Origin: Blasia pusilla
Taxonomy: Eukaryota; Marchantiophyta; Marchantiopsida; Blasiales
Direction of reading: 5' to 3'
Assembly (NCBI GenBank): GCA_050084515.1
Contig: CM114272.1
Coordinates: 14,694,001 to 14,758,000, forward strand
Length of the DNA stretch: 64,000 bases
Shown here: one piece after another, positions 37,100 to 49,634 of the stretch
Numbering within the stretch: the stretch's first letter is position 1
Layout: the number at the start of each line of letters is the position of its first letter
Notes under the pieces: generated by a model
Database searches by the model: none
Seen by the model: only the letters and a program-made list of their open reading frames with translations
Told to the model about the DNA's origin: nothing
Made by a program: the position numbers and the translations under genes

Positions 37100-38640
37100 G
37101 GGGAGGGTGTAGAGGAGTTTGTGAGCACATCGCCACAAATTGTGAGTGATCCTACCAGTTGGGCGTACGAGATGGACTACCGGGGTAGAGGACCATGTCG
37201 GTTTTTAGGTGCTGTAAGAACGATTGAGTTGCACAATTTCATAGGAGAGTTTAGGAGTTGGTGCTACTCCTAGCGGGCCAAGAACTCTAGAGAGTTCAAC
37301 CCGTTTACAACATGGAACGATTTGTTCCTGCATTTAGAGGGGGCGCCCATGGACGATTACCATGAGTTCTCTCAGAGATATGCACGTGAGATTGAGGCGT
37401 GGAGGCTCTACTATGACCCACATTATGTATCATGGATGGAGGCGTTCCCCGATGAGGAGGAGGAGTCATGAGAGGCTACTTCCTCATCCACTAGTGATAT
37501 TTTAGGAAGGGTCACTCGCATAGGAGCAATTGCACCGTGTAATCAGGTTTGTCCCAAGTTCAACCATGTGGTTGAGTTCTTTGCTGAGTTGAGGGCCAGC
37601 TACCAAGGGGTACGGAAGGAGAAGTTGCGGAGCATCCACGACTTCTAGAGGCGCCCGAGTGAGAGCTTTCGTGAGGCTTACACTCGCTTGCGTTGGTTGA
37701 CCAACATCACTCAGGGGATGACGGAGGCTCAGGCTATCCAATCATTGTACGCGATGCTGGACCGGACCCTGTAGACACGGGTGGGGGAGGGGGTGCTTCT
37801 TATGAACACCTCCCCTACGTTGAGAGTTGTTTTTAGGACCGTAGAGAACATTGAGCGCAACATGGCGGAGGAGAGCGTAGCCACCATGGGTTCTGGGCGA
37901 GAGCAGTCACGATTGGCTGCACCACTTGAGCAGCAACGTGGACTCCGAGATAGGTCACTCAAGCACTGTGGCACCACAAGCTCATGGAGGATACCGGGAG
38001 GCCATGCCACAGAGATCTTCGCCTTCATATGCGGCTCAGTAGCAGCCGCCTACTATTACTTGTTGGTCAGATGATGGAGCCCATCATCAACGTGATTGCA
38101 CTCGTTAGGGTCATGGACGTGTGCCTCAGCATGGAGGAGGAGATGGTGCTGCACCAGGAGGTTATCAATGTGACTATTGTCAGAGGTATGGTCATGAACG
38201 CGCCACTTGTTTCAGTTTACATCCTGAGTTACGTTCGGACGAAGGGCCAGAGAGGGCACCAGAGCGAGTTGTCGGTCCAGGTGGGCCTAGAGATCGTGCA
38301 CCATGTGGTCCCGTTGGGGGACGAGGACTTGGAGTTGCCCACAGGGTGGTGGAGATGTCCATGGAGGAGGTAGAGTACCACCACCTAGACGCGTCAAGGG
38401 AGACGCCGGACGTGAGGCTGGGATGGCTGCTCAGATACAACAGCTACAGGAGCAGATTGCCGCTATGGCATTGAGGTTACCCGATTCTGGATCCGTGGCA
38501 TCGACATCATATGGAGCAGCCAGAGATATGGAGAATCATGGTTGGATGTGCGGGGTTGCCCAGATGGAGGCCGCTGTAGTTGTGACACGTGGAGCAGCTG
38601 TAGAGTTGGATCCACAGCGAGGGGAAGCTTGAAAATAGAC
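37100..38640 (+). pseudogene. Element E gag
   Basis: Gag has the same three blocks as in elements A and X: an N-terminal part (GAVRTIELHNFIGEF, HLEGAPMDDYHEF), a central gag domain (SFREAYTRLRWLTN) and a zinc knuckle CDYCQRYGHERATC at about 38169-38210. Stops at 37271-37273, 37646-37648 and 37772-37774 are all TAG, the first two replacing a Gln found in sister copies. Frameshifts occur near 37490 and before the knuckle. Confidence 0.85.
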
Positions 38641-38749
38641 TAGGCTTCCTCAATCTTTCACGTTTTCCGAAGCGATGAGGACCCAATCGATGGGTCCTCA
38701 TCAAAGTTACTGGAGAGTTTGTGATGTTGTTGGTATGTAGGCACGAAGG

Positions 38750-39767
38750 GCGATGGGAGAAGCGAGTGGGACGACTCCTATTGTTGATGCTCATGGGGGT
38801 ACGCCCGCCGAGGCTTTTCGGCAGGCCGCTTCACTATGTGAGCGCGCAGCTGGAGTTCCTGCATCACGTTCAGAGGTGATTGCAGAGGAGGTGATAGACT
38901 TGCCCTTGGAGCGGATGATCGAGCCGTCCACGTCAGATTCATGGCACGCTGCGGCTGCTAAGATGGCGGAGATGCCCGCTAGACCCGTGATAAAGCGTGC
39001 CATGGCTTCTCCTGGGGTTGTGTTGCTAGATAATCGAGGAGAGGTCTTCCTGTTGGTGAATCCGGAGGTAGAGTTTTTAGTCCGTAGCGCGTCTTGTTGG
39101 ATTCAGCAACGCAACTCGTGATGTTGGGGAAAGCGTCATTCAGAGGATTGGGCTTGACGAGAGCCGATATGGAGTGTTGTCCATTTCGGATACAAAAATC
39201 CTTGGGTGGAGTGAGTACCGCACAGTATATCACCCGACAGGAGGTTGTGCTGAGGATTCGCCCGGGACATCCTACAGATGAGTCCATGGTGCGAGCCAAG
39301 GTGATAGTGACTGATGCAGAGTCCTACGACGTCTTGGTTGGTGGAGCAGTGTTATACCCGATGGGGTTTGCCCTGGATTACTAGGAGGAGTCAGCATCCT
39401 ACAGACCAAGATGGCAGTCAGGTGATGGTCGCCTTAGCTCATTACCCGTTCGATTCACAAATGTAATGATCGAGCAACGGCCGCGAGAGATGGAGACCTT
39501 AGCAACATTTAGCAGTGCCATCACTTGGCCTAGTGATTTGATTGAGGGACATGTCCATACAGAGGATACTCTTGTTTGTGACATTTATATGGAGAGGAGT
39601 GTTATGGTAGCCACATTATTCCGTGGAGGAGAGGTACCGTTGTGGGGCTCGACTGAGGAGCTTCGACGATTGGCAGATGAGCAGGTGAAGACCGCGTGGA
39701 GCGAGGCATTTGCACTGGAGTGTGACGGGTCTGAGGAACCTGAGGTAGCAGGGAGTGCTACGATAGG
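38750..39767 (+). pseudogene. Element E protease region
   Basis: The protease block starts with a conserved linker (VIDLPLERMIEP, SWHAAAAKMAEMPARPVI) and reaches LLDSATQLVMLGK with the catalytic Asp at 39100-39102; the glycine of the usual DSG is replaced. ESYDVLVGGAVLYPMGF and the block VPLWGSTEELRRLADEQV follow. A TAG at 39382-39384 replaces a Trp seen in element A. The frame ends at AGSAT, where a deletion joins it to RT. Confidence 0.8.
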
Positions 39768-40800
39768 TATGCTATGCCCACCCCTGAGGAGATCTTTGAT
39801 GCAATTGGTCACGCAAAGGTCTTCAATTCATTGGATTTGCAAGCCGGATACCATCAGCTGCCTCTCAGATTTGAGGACAGGCAGAAGACGGAATTTTGGG
39901 GCATCGATCCTCATGGGAAGGATTGTTTGTACCAGTGGCGGTTCTTATCATTTGGGTTAAAGAACACCCCGACTGAGTTTCAGAGGGTCATGGATAGGAT
40001 TTTGGTTGATCTAGATTTTGCTAGGTGTTAAATTGATGACATCATAGTCTTTAGCGCCACGGTTGAGGAGCATGAGCGACATATAGAGGAGGTGTTTCGA
40101 CGATTGCAATAACATGGTTTGAAGCTACATCCATGCAAGTGCAAGTTCTTCTACGACCAGATTGAGTACTTGGGTCATACGATATACCCAGGGGGCCGTT
40201 CAGTAGACAAAGGAAGAGGCTTTCTCAAGCATTCCACGCCCTATGGATGTGAGCCGTGTTCGCGCATTCATGGGATTGGAGAACTTCTATCGGCGGTACG
40301 TCAAGGGATTCAGTTTGATTGCGAAGCCGCTAACCTTGCTGACCAAGATGGATCACGAGTGGCACTGGGGGAATGAGCAAGAGTGAGCATTTCACGTGCT
40401 CAAGGACAGGTTGACGACCGCACCCATCTTGAGGAGACCGATCAGGGGGCGTCCTTTCCAATTGCACACAAATTGGAGCATGTTGGGGCTTGGAGCGGTG
40501 CTCACCTTGCATGATGATGAGGGTAGAGAGTTCGTGGTGGCTTATGCTAGCCGCTCAAACAACGTTGCAGAGGCAAAGTATAGCTCGTATGAGGGTGAGT
40601 GCTTGGCTGTAGTGTGGGCTGTTGCGCATTTCAGGCGTTACTTATTCGGCAACCCGTTGAACATCATCATTGATCATCAACCACTGAAGTGGTTGATAGA
40701 GTCTGACAAGCTTACAGGGAAGCTTGCGAGATGGGCTATGTTGTTGGAGGAGTATGATTTTTAGGTGGTACATAGACCTAGGATGCTCAACCAGGATGTA
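39768..40800 (+). pseudogene. Element E partial reverse transcriptase and RNase H
   Basis: RT is entered in the middle: RYAMPTPEEIFDA, FNSLDLQAGYHQL, LSFGLKNTPTEFQRVMD, then the YIDD site with a stop in place of its Tyr (IDDIIVFS at about 40030). The N-terminal fingers are missing. RNase H follows at 40396-40764 (FQLHTNWSMLGLGAVL, YSSYEGECLAVVW, IDHQPLKWL) and ends at a TAG at 40762-40764 where element X has Gln. Confidence 0.88.
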
Positions 40801-42310
40801 GATGGGTTGAGTCGTAACCCATGCCCGAGTCAGAGAGATGCAACTGGAGCTCGATGGCATGGAGAGAGTGATGAGGAGTCAGTGCCAGGATGGCATGCGT
40901 CAGCCTATTTAGGCATGTTGGCTATGGAGAGCCAGACTGTGGAGACTTTGATGGCGAGGTCTAGTGGAGAGTCTTTGGATCCCGAGGCCAGTGAGGAGAC
41001 AACAGGTGGCCAAGATATTCATGATGATGGATTAGTCTTGGAGTACCTTCGTACTCGTTGCGTTGCGAGCACCGTGGGTGCTAGAGAGCAGGATCGGATC
41101 CTATAGCGGGCCAGATGGTTCCATTGGGAGGGGACACATGTTCTGAGGGTTTGGGAGGATGGTAGAGTACGCTTAGTGCCACATCCTTTGCTGAGAGTAC
41201 AACTAGTGCAACATGCCCACGAGGAGTTGGGTTACTTTGGGATGAAGCAGACGTAGAGCTTGCTCCAGATTCAGTATTGGTGGCGAGGCATGCAGACTTA
41301 CGTTCAACATTTTGTTGCCAGGTGCATGGTGTGTGATTGGGTCCAAACATCGTTCAATGCTCCGACACCACAGTTGCATCCATTACCGATCATGGGCTTA
41401 GGGTATAGATGGAGTTTGGATTTTATAGAACCTTTTCCTTTGACGGAGCGTCACACTCATTATGTGTTGGTGATGGTCGAGCATTTCTCAAAGTGGATCG
41501 AGTTGGTTGCATTGCCTGAAAAAGCGAGCGAGGGAGTAGCTTATGCCTTCCTTGACAGAGTGCTGAGTCATTATGGCACACCGGCTGAGGTGTTGACAGA
41601 CTAGGGTATCGAGTTTCGCGGTGAGTTCCAGGCCTTGTGTGATCAAGCACTGATCAACCACTACACGACTTTGCGAGATCATCCCAAGGCGGATGGATTA
41701 GCGGAGAGAGTTGTGCAGATGGTGAAGAGGGGTTTACGCAAGTATGGCTTGCAGAGAGGTCACCTAGGAGATTGAGACCTCCAGTTGCCTTGGTTGGCGA
41801 TGTAATACAGATTCAGCAGGCAGGCATCCTTAGCGTCTTTTTCACCGTACTTGCTCTTGTACTTGCTACTTCATGGCCGAGAGCCACATTTAACTATGGC
41901 CATTCGTCGAGATGCTAGACCTTGATGACCAGATGTATGGATGTGAGCATGTTCTCAGAGGGGGGAGTTGTTTCAGAGAGTGATGCCCATGGCATTCGAT
42001 CCAGAACTTGGCGATTGCCCAACATCGGGATACGTTGAGGTATGCGACTATTCGGGGTGGTGGTTATCGACCAACTATCCAGAGGTTTCATGAGGGAGAT
42101 TATGTCTACTTGCAGCACACGACACCGACAACGTTGGATGTGACTGCAGGGCGCACTATCCTGAGAGTGCGTGACGTTTTTCCCTCCGGTGTTCTCTTGC
42201 TGAAGGGACGCGATGGTATGGTATGGAAGGACCATATGCGTAATTGTGCGCCATGTCAGCTTCATAACATTGATGGTACAGTAGATCCAAGCTTAGCTGT
42301 AGTTCTTGCA
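40801..42310 (+). pseudogene. Element E integrase
   Basis: The zinc domain has HAHEELG (second His of the pair lost as Tyr) and CMVC; the core has Asp in RWSLDFIE, Asp in VLTD and Glu in DGLAERVVQ, all three catalytic acids present. The C-terminal domain runs through YATIRGGGYRP and GRDGMVWKDH into the PHD finger. TAG stops at 41104-41106 and 41602-41604 fall where a Gln codon is expected; another near 41255 replaces a Tyr. Confidence 0.88.
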
Positions 42311-42460
42311 GGCTTGCGTTGTATGTTGTGTGGTTCTGCTCGTGGTGCGGCCACGATGTTAGTCTGTGATAGATGTTCGAGAGGTTGGCATATGGCATGT
42401 CTGACGCCACCTCTCACTAGGGTTCCTCGGGGACGATAGATGTATTCCAGATGTACATAG
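42311..42460 (+). pseudogene. PHD finger at the C-terminus of element E pol
   Basis: Directly after the integrase C-terminal domain the frame reads C-x2-C (42320-42331), an 11-residue loop, C-x2-C (CDRC), four residues, H-x2-C (GWHMAC), then PPLTRVPRGR, a stop and a final cysteine. This is a C4HC3 PHD finger. Compared with element X, its conserved Trp is TAG (42437-42439), the seventh ligand Cys is Tyr (42443-42445), and the last Cys (42452-42454) is kept. Chromodomains often occupy this position in plant gypsy elements; a PHD finger there would likewise read histone tails and guide integration. Confidence 0.85.
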
Positions 42461-42637
42461 AGGAGATACGAGGTAGGTTTCAATTCCGACTTTTTCTGTG
42501 ACATGGATGACAGAAAGGCGACTAACGATGGGGCCACATAAGCACCCGGCCTTTCTGCTCTTAGCGTCCTAGAGATGTATGTCATGGTAGGTAGGGATAG
42601 ATGGCTATCTGGAGTTAGAGGGACCTAACCACCAGCT

Positions 42638-43158
<521 letters not shown>

Positions 43159-43167
<9 letters not shown>

Positions 43168-43540
43168 ATAGTGATCGAAACTCCATGTAATCATCCATTG
43201 GAGGACCCTCCAAGTGCTGGAACAACCCCTTCCACGCCATGAAAGGGTTGAACCGTGTCGGGATCCATATATCTTGGAAGTCGCACCATGTGTCGAACTC
43301 ATGGATAAAATCATCTAAGTCGATGGTGCCCACGACACCCGAGAAACGACGCACGACAATAGTGATCGAAACTCCATGTAATCATCCATCGGAGGACCCT
43401 CCAAGTGCTGGAACAACCCCTTCCACGCCATGAAAGGGTTGAACCGTGTCGGGGTCCATATATTTTGGAAGTCGCACCACGTGTGGAACTCATGGATAAA
43501 ATCATCTAAGTCGATGGTGCCCACGACACCCGAGAAACGA
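43159..43540. repeat. 191-bp tandem duplication across the right end of element E
   Basis: Units 43159-43349 and 43350-43540 are nearly identical. Each contains the last 9 bp of element E plus the adjoining gag of element X. The motif CGCACG is shared by both breakpoints. The duplication therefore happened after E inserted. Confidence 0.85.
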
Positions 43541-43740
43541 CGCACGCCCCGTTGGCCCATGTCGTCCATCTCTTGCCAAGTGATACTGCCTCCGTCTACG
43601 ATCTCGTCATCAGACCCAGTGTCTAGTGATGACGATCCAGCCACAGATGGATGTCGAGGTAGCTCCTCACTCATAACCCCTCGGTATCTCACTCTACTCC
43701 GTTTCACTCTACCACTATTGCTCGCACCCAATTCTTCTGA
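43168..43740 (-). pseudogene. Element X gag, N-terminal part
   Basis: The minus strand from about 43731 encodes the gag N-terminus (SSSLDTGSDDEIVDGG, VVGTIDLDDFIHEF, PTRFNPFMAWKGLF and the HLEGPPMDDYMEF block), ending at the element E junction. The last part is present twice because of the 191-bp duplication. The continuation is at 35420 and leftward. Confidence 0.85.
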
Positions 43741-45076
43741 ACCCTACAAGAACGCCGTGATGACAACCCTGTCTCACCTGCTCAAGCACTCAGACTCATC
43801 GAGAGTCTCCCACACTCCTCACTAGCTCACCGATGCTAATGGTAATCTCGTGATGATTCACCCAAACTCACGCACACTCAACATTCGGGCTCACCATGAG
43901 CCTCCCAACTAACTCACCTAAACCACTGACACTCTCGGGTCATATATGTGACCCGTACTCGACAAGTGTCGTATATCCACAGACATGCTACACATGCATG
44001 GAGACAACACTCATCACCATTGCTACACCCATCTAGCCCCAACAACTACCCAACAACCAGCACTCTCAATCACTTAAGATAAGTGCGGGAAAAGGGACTC
44101 GAATGGGTAACTTGATCACACCCTCCAACCTACGGCACCGTCAACATCCATTCCTCCATGTCAAATGATAACCTCCGCAACACAACACTCTCCTCGCCCA
44201 ACATGTCAAACCTTTTTCAGCATTGGCTTGTATGTCCCCATCAGAATCGTCGCAAGTCCAAGCCACGCCTGAAAAAATATCACATCCTGAAAAAAACTCT
44301 CCGCCCATTCCAAGACGTGCCTCGCAACCTCAACTCAACCCTGTCCAAATGCAACCATGTGCGTCTATGACGTCACCTATGCCTCTACCACGCCAACCAT
44401 GTCGACCACGTTCATCCCTCCCGGCTACATTTTTTGGCCAACCACATCCGCCTTGCCGGCCTATGTCAATCATATCCGTCTTGCCAACCACATCGGGAAG
44501 GGGCCGACCACGGCGCTCGAAACCACATAACTGTGGGCATTTACTACGTAGGGGGAAAAAGGGACCGGGCCCTTGGCCCACATCCCTATGGACCTTAATG
44601 GCCCCTTGGGGGCGGGGGGACCTAAATGAGAGGGAGGGGAAAGGAAGGGTTGCGGCTCTGCGCCCTCGGCTCCGTCCGCCTCTGTGCCATCTCGCCTACC
44701 GTCCCGACTCTGACTCGTAGTCACCTACGACCTAACCGCGCGGAGCCCTAGCCGCCCTTGCAACCCTAGCCCCTTGGCGTCTACAAGCTCTCAACGTTTC
44801 CTCTCTACACTCTCGTTGTGCGCCGTTCTCTTGATGCTCCAACACACTGCGGTGCACCCGAGTGCTCCTGCGTGACCCCCACTCTGTTGTTGTCCCTCAT
44901 CAATCTGCATCGGCAAAATCTGAGAAAAATGGACAGCACTTCCGCCCACGATCTTCAAAGCAAAAAACAAAAACAAACAAATGCCAACCAGCGTCTCCAA
45001 GGGCTCTTGACCGAGGCAACTCGCTTGCCTACCTGCAAACAATGAATTCCCACTAGCCCCCTAACATCTTTCTCAT
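43741..45076 (-). other. Element X leader
   Basis: The first 400 bases upstream of gag align with the leader of element A. The remainder is GC-rich near 44480-44760 and has no conserved coding sequence. It joins terminal repeat C at 45077. Confidence 0.6.
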
Positions 45077-45563
45077 GTAAAAATAAAGAGTAGTAAAAAC
45101 AACACACCCGGCCTAAAACTCCACTCCTCAATCTACATTGACATATCGAGCCTCGTCCACCTTGCGCTATCAAGGAATCCAAACGCTAGCACCATGATCC
45201 TATCTTATCTCACACACATACAAGAGAGATGCTCCAATGGCCCAACATGAGAAAGATGGTTTGGGAAAGCCATCTTCCTCCCTTATATAGGGTTGGGAAG
45301 AGCCAAAAGGCTCTTCCTCTAAAAAGAGCTATCCTTTTGTTAACCTATGTGCACAGGTTACTAGGGACGGGTGACCTGCTCAACAAGTCATCCGGGTGTG
45401 AAAGACCCCAACAAGAAATTTGTAAGAAACAACGTTCTTGACACAATGAACCTATCCTCAACCTCATCCGACACTTCTGGACAAAGTTAAACTCAAGACA
45501 GTCCATTGGCTCCTACGCCCTATCCACAATAGATCTCGGCCTATAGGCTACTAAGATGTGACA
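45077..45563 (-). repeat. 5' terminal repeat of element X (block A only)
   Basis: It aligns along its length with 26671-27152, including the inverted repeats AAGATGG/CCATCTT and AAGAGCC/GGCTCTT. It begins TGTCAC in minus orientation. Neither copy of block B is present on this side. Confidence 0.75.
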
Positions 45564-45923
45564 TAGCTCAAACGTGAAACATGTGCAAACACACATTGTT
45601 AGTTCCTTGTTCAAGGAATTGAGCCAGAAGGGAGGGATAGTCTTCTCCCCTATAGGTACTTCTAGGGTTCTCTATGGGAATCCCACCTCCTCCAATGTCC
45701 CTCTCAGGCCCTTGATTTTGGTCCTTACTCTAAACGATATTCGCGACCCGCACATTGATATTTGACTAGTTATCCATCAAGATAGCTTGGCGGAGGCTTT
45801 GAGCAAATAATGCAACTCTTGGCTTCCCAAATGCATCTTTGATTTTGGACCTGTATTTTTGGTCTCTGCCGGCTAGCGCTTGTCTTGACTCCTTGTTGGT
45901 CTTGCCGCCCATGGTGTTTTATG

Positions 45924-46407
45924 TGTTCCGTCTCTTAGGATAGATCGATGAGATCTAGTAGAACGCCTTTGGAGATACTAGAGGATAGCCTCAGGAGGTC
46001 GAGGATGACCTGTTGATGGGATGCCGGATATATCAGCCCATGGATTTAGCACTTTGCTTTATGTGAAAAAATTAATGACCTCTATTGCGACCGGCCACGG
46101 GTAGCTTGAGAGAGGAGGTTTCCCCTTTGTTTCGGCTCATTTGGAACCATATAGAGAAATTTACTATTTTGGGTAAGTTTCCATTTGGAATATAGTTGAC
46201 TTTCTACTTTGTGAAGTGGCCCTTGACCGGCTATAGCAAGTCAAGAGCCAAGGAGTTGAACTACAAGCATAGATTATGGTGGAGAGGGCTTGGGAGAGGG
46301 AAAGGGGTATACCTCCAAGAGAGAGAGCTTGAGAGCTCATTCTCTCTTTGTTGAACCTCTTGGCACGAGGCTGAGGCCTCGTGCCAAGAGGGTATGTGGG
46401 TATGACA
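45924..46407 (+). repeat. Solo LTR G of the element E family
   Basis: It begins TGTTCC and ends TATGACA, with the near-duplicated flanks TATG (45920-45923) and CATG (46408-46411). It aligns with the element E 5' repeat, including the hairpin series, and carries an extra segment near 46015-46110. The copy of the surrounding repeat at 49169-49634 represents the empty site. Confidence 0.75.
46356..46391. repeat. 16-bp palindrome near the end of LTR G
   Basis: Arms 46356-46371 and 46376-46391 are exact reverse complements around the spacer TGAG. In an LTR transcript this would form a strong terminator-like hairpin. Confidence 0.85.
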
Positions 46408-46719
46408 CATGACTAGTTTCGTGGCATCTCGCCTATCTTGACTACTTACATGTCACTTAATTCTCTCCCTTGACTTGGCGCTCAGTTCCAAGATCTCAAA
46501 CCTTGCTTGCCTCGCCTTCGTCCCCACAAGTAGATTAGCTTCTTTCTCACCTTAGGCTAGTCTGAAGATACATGCGCCTCTTGCATCTGGTTCTGCCTCC
46601 CTTCCTAGTCTCACCACTAGCTAGACTATGTTCTGAATTTTGTGGATCACACCAATGTCTTTCCTCCTTGGACTCGCGATCATGAATCAATTCTCAAGTC
46701 CTCACAAGCATGGGCGCCA

Positions 46720-49168
46720 TAGACTTAGCTACTCGCAATGAACTCGAATCTTGCATAAACTAAATGTCCATGCAAATATAAAATCCACAAAAATAGTAAC
46801 AAGTGTGGACTTTCCTTTTCAAGAAGGGCTTGAACTATGTGGGAGAAGAAGTACCAAAGTATGACTCTATACATCTAAAGTATAATATGAGGAGAAGGAA
46901 CTATAACTCTCTTCTCCTCATATTAACATAGATAATTGTTTCACTTTCTTGAAAGGTTTCTATGCATTACTTTTATTTATGATAATGAGGTTTTTTTCAT
47001 TAGAATATGTCAAGCATTTTTCCATCTAAAAAAGATAGAGTTGCATAAGAGTAATACCAATACTTTTGAATTTTGGTATCTGGGTATTTGGAAATTTTGT
47101 TGTTTTTTTTTCTATAGGGTTTTCATTTTTTGGTTGAATATTATTTTATCTTGAACTAACATAGAATAATATGCCGGTAGGTCAGTCCATATTTGGAATA
47201 GAAAGTCAGAATGTGGATTTTTTTAGGGAGAAATCAAGGAATGTGTTAGCTTGGTTTGGTTTGTCTTGAATTGCACGATCTCCAAATACGAATTTTTTTA
47301 CAAGCACACAGATAAGGCCGTAAGTCCAAATAGATACCTTTGAGGATACCCCTTTTGGGCATGAATGGATGAAGGCATAAAGACTCTTGGAGCCTACTTA
47401 CAACACATGACTTGCCCTAGTGCATAGTCCTATAAATCACTTTTATTTCCTTTAATGGCGGGTTCTTTATTTATTTATTATTTTTTCAAGTATCTTTGCC
47501 CTTTCTCCCAAAAGAGCAACTCAAATGCATCAAGTATAGACATTTGTGTTTGGATAGAATCTAGCACTTAGTCAATATGTTTTCTTTCATTTGAGTTATT
47601 TTTTGGAAAAGAATTTTTGGTTGTATTTTGAAGATCCTTCTATCTTGTAATAATATCAAATCATCCGGGTTTGTGTATGATGGATTTGGTTTTTTTTTTT
47701 TTAATGATTCTCGTTTTTTACGGCCCCTACAGGCACTCCCTGTTATTTTCCTCTCCATATGGTCTTCCACACGTGTTCATGAATTACTTTCTCCCCCACC
47801 CCTCTCAATTTCTGACATTCTTTTTTCTTTCCTATTGAGTAGAATGCTTTCTTCTTTTATGTTGAGTAGAATTCTCTCCAAAAGATCATCAATAAGACGA
47901 TACTATGTTTGATCTTTAATCATCTTTCCTCTTATGATTCAATAATTTATATGTACCTCTCCTTTTTGTATGAAAGTTGGCTTTGGCAAGAGTATGGTGT
48001 GTTCAATCTTTGTGATAATTTCTTTCTTCATATTATTTTTCTTTTCATTTTGAGTATTCTCTTCTCTTGAAATAATGCTATATTTTGTGGGGTGGATTTG
48101 GATATAATTCTTCTTGGTTGTGACTTTTTATAAATTTTTACCATCTTGGATGTGTGTTTTATCTTTTCTCTTGTCTTGTGTTAAGTATTCTTTTGTCTAA
48201 TAAAAATAAATTTTCATGGGTAATATTTTTAATGTAATAAATTAAATTTTGTTACCTCTTGGATAGGTTTTTCTAAGGTTCTTTTTCTACGATGTTAACT
48301 TTTCACTTACAAAGAAGACATTAAGGGGAATTGAGGATCACTTGGAGAGCCATATGCCTAGAGACTAGCAAATATTATTTTTTCACTTCCAATTCTTGTG
48401 TGGAAATCTAGAAGGTTCTCTTTCCAAATTACAAAGAAATTTTTTTAATAAAACCCATGATACACGACATATAATTACATTCAAATAGTTAAAAGAGATG
48501 ACAATTTTGTTATTTTAATGGTATTTATGATGGATGAATGAAAAGGAAAATAGTTGTTTGAAATAAAATCTCAAAGAAATTATGGTTAGAAGACTTCAAT
48601 GGGAAAACTTATTGAAAATAATTTACATGGATCAACTTAAATAAGAATTTACATGGATTAACTTAAATATTTTTAAAATATTAAAAATCTATTAAACATA
48701 TTCGATTATTTTTTTCTTACATTAAGGATAGTATAAGTAGATTTTTTTATGATAATAAATTTTTTTAGGACAATTCTACATTCACTAGTACATACATGGA
48801 TACCCAAGTATCACAAAGGGGGAAAAATCATCAAATCATTTTAAATTATAAGAAAATCTCAATATATTAAAAAATTCTTCAAGGAAAGAAGATACATCAT
48901 TTGAATCCAATTGTAGAAGGAGTTTACATGAAAGGTCCTTGGTCTTGGAAGAGGAAACCCATGTTGCATTAAAAAGACTTCTTATTTCTCCCCTTACAAA
49001 AAAAAAGTCATGAAGAGTTAGATTTTAGCCATAATAACTAGGTATATATTTTAATTATGTTGTAGAGTCCAAACTCTAATGCTGCTTGCGTTACTCCAAA
49101 ACCCAACATTGGATTTTGCAAGAAAAAGTCTTGGGTTGAGTCTCAAAGACTCAATTGGTAGTTTTAAG
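46720..49168. other. AT-rich gene-poor interval
   Basis: No gene, RNA or recognisable element was found; the sequence is AT-rich with T runs and no long conserved frame. Confidence 0.5.
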
Positions 49169-49634
49169 GACTAGTTATGCCTCAAGATGGCTTGGTAGAG
49201 GTTTCTTGAAGAATGTGCAACTCTTCACTCCCCAAACGCACGTGGGAGCTTGGACTTGTGTAAAGAGTATGTCTTATGGCTAGCGCCCGTCTTGACTTCC
49301 GTTTAGCTTCTCATGGTTGGCTTGCCATCCATCGTGTTTTGTGACTAGTCCCGTGGCGTCTCACCCATCTTGACTCTCATGTGTTCCTTGCTTCTTGACC
49401 TTGATCTGGTGCTTGGTGAAAAGGTCTCACCACTTATCTCCAGGAGCAGTTACCCCTAGTTTAAGGCTAGTCTCAAGGTGTGTGCACGTTTTGCCATCAG
49501 TTCTACTACCGTTCCTAGTCTTGCAACTAGCTAGTCTAGGTTTCAACTTGGGTGTGCCATACGAAGGTCCATCCTCCTTGGACTTGTGATTATGACTCGC
49601 TTTTGAGGTCCCTGCTAGCGCAAGCGCCACAAGC
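49169..49634 (+). repeat. Dispersed repeat copy 2 (uninterrupted)
   Basis: It aligns with the two flanks of LTR G and shows the pre-insertion arrangement GTGTTTTGTGACTAGT at about 49336-49351. Confidence 0.7.

Larger units (their letters stand above)
45764..46719 (+). repeat. Dispersed repeat copy 1, split by LTR G
   Basis: The sequence flanking LTR G (45764-45923 and 46408-46719) aligns colinearly with an uninterrupted copy at 49169-49634. No coding capacity is seen; the repeat family was not recognised. Confidence 0.7.

Noticed and set aside
43741-45045. Several open frames in the element X leader
   Set aside because: Not conserved in the aligned leader of element A, and no domain was recognised.
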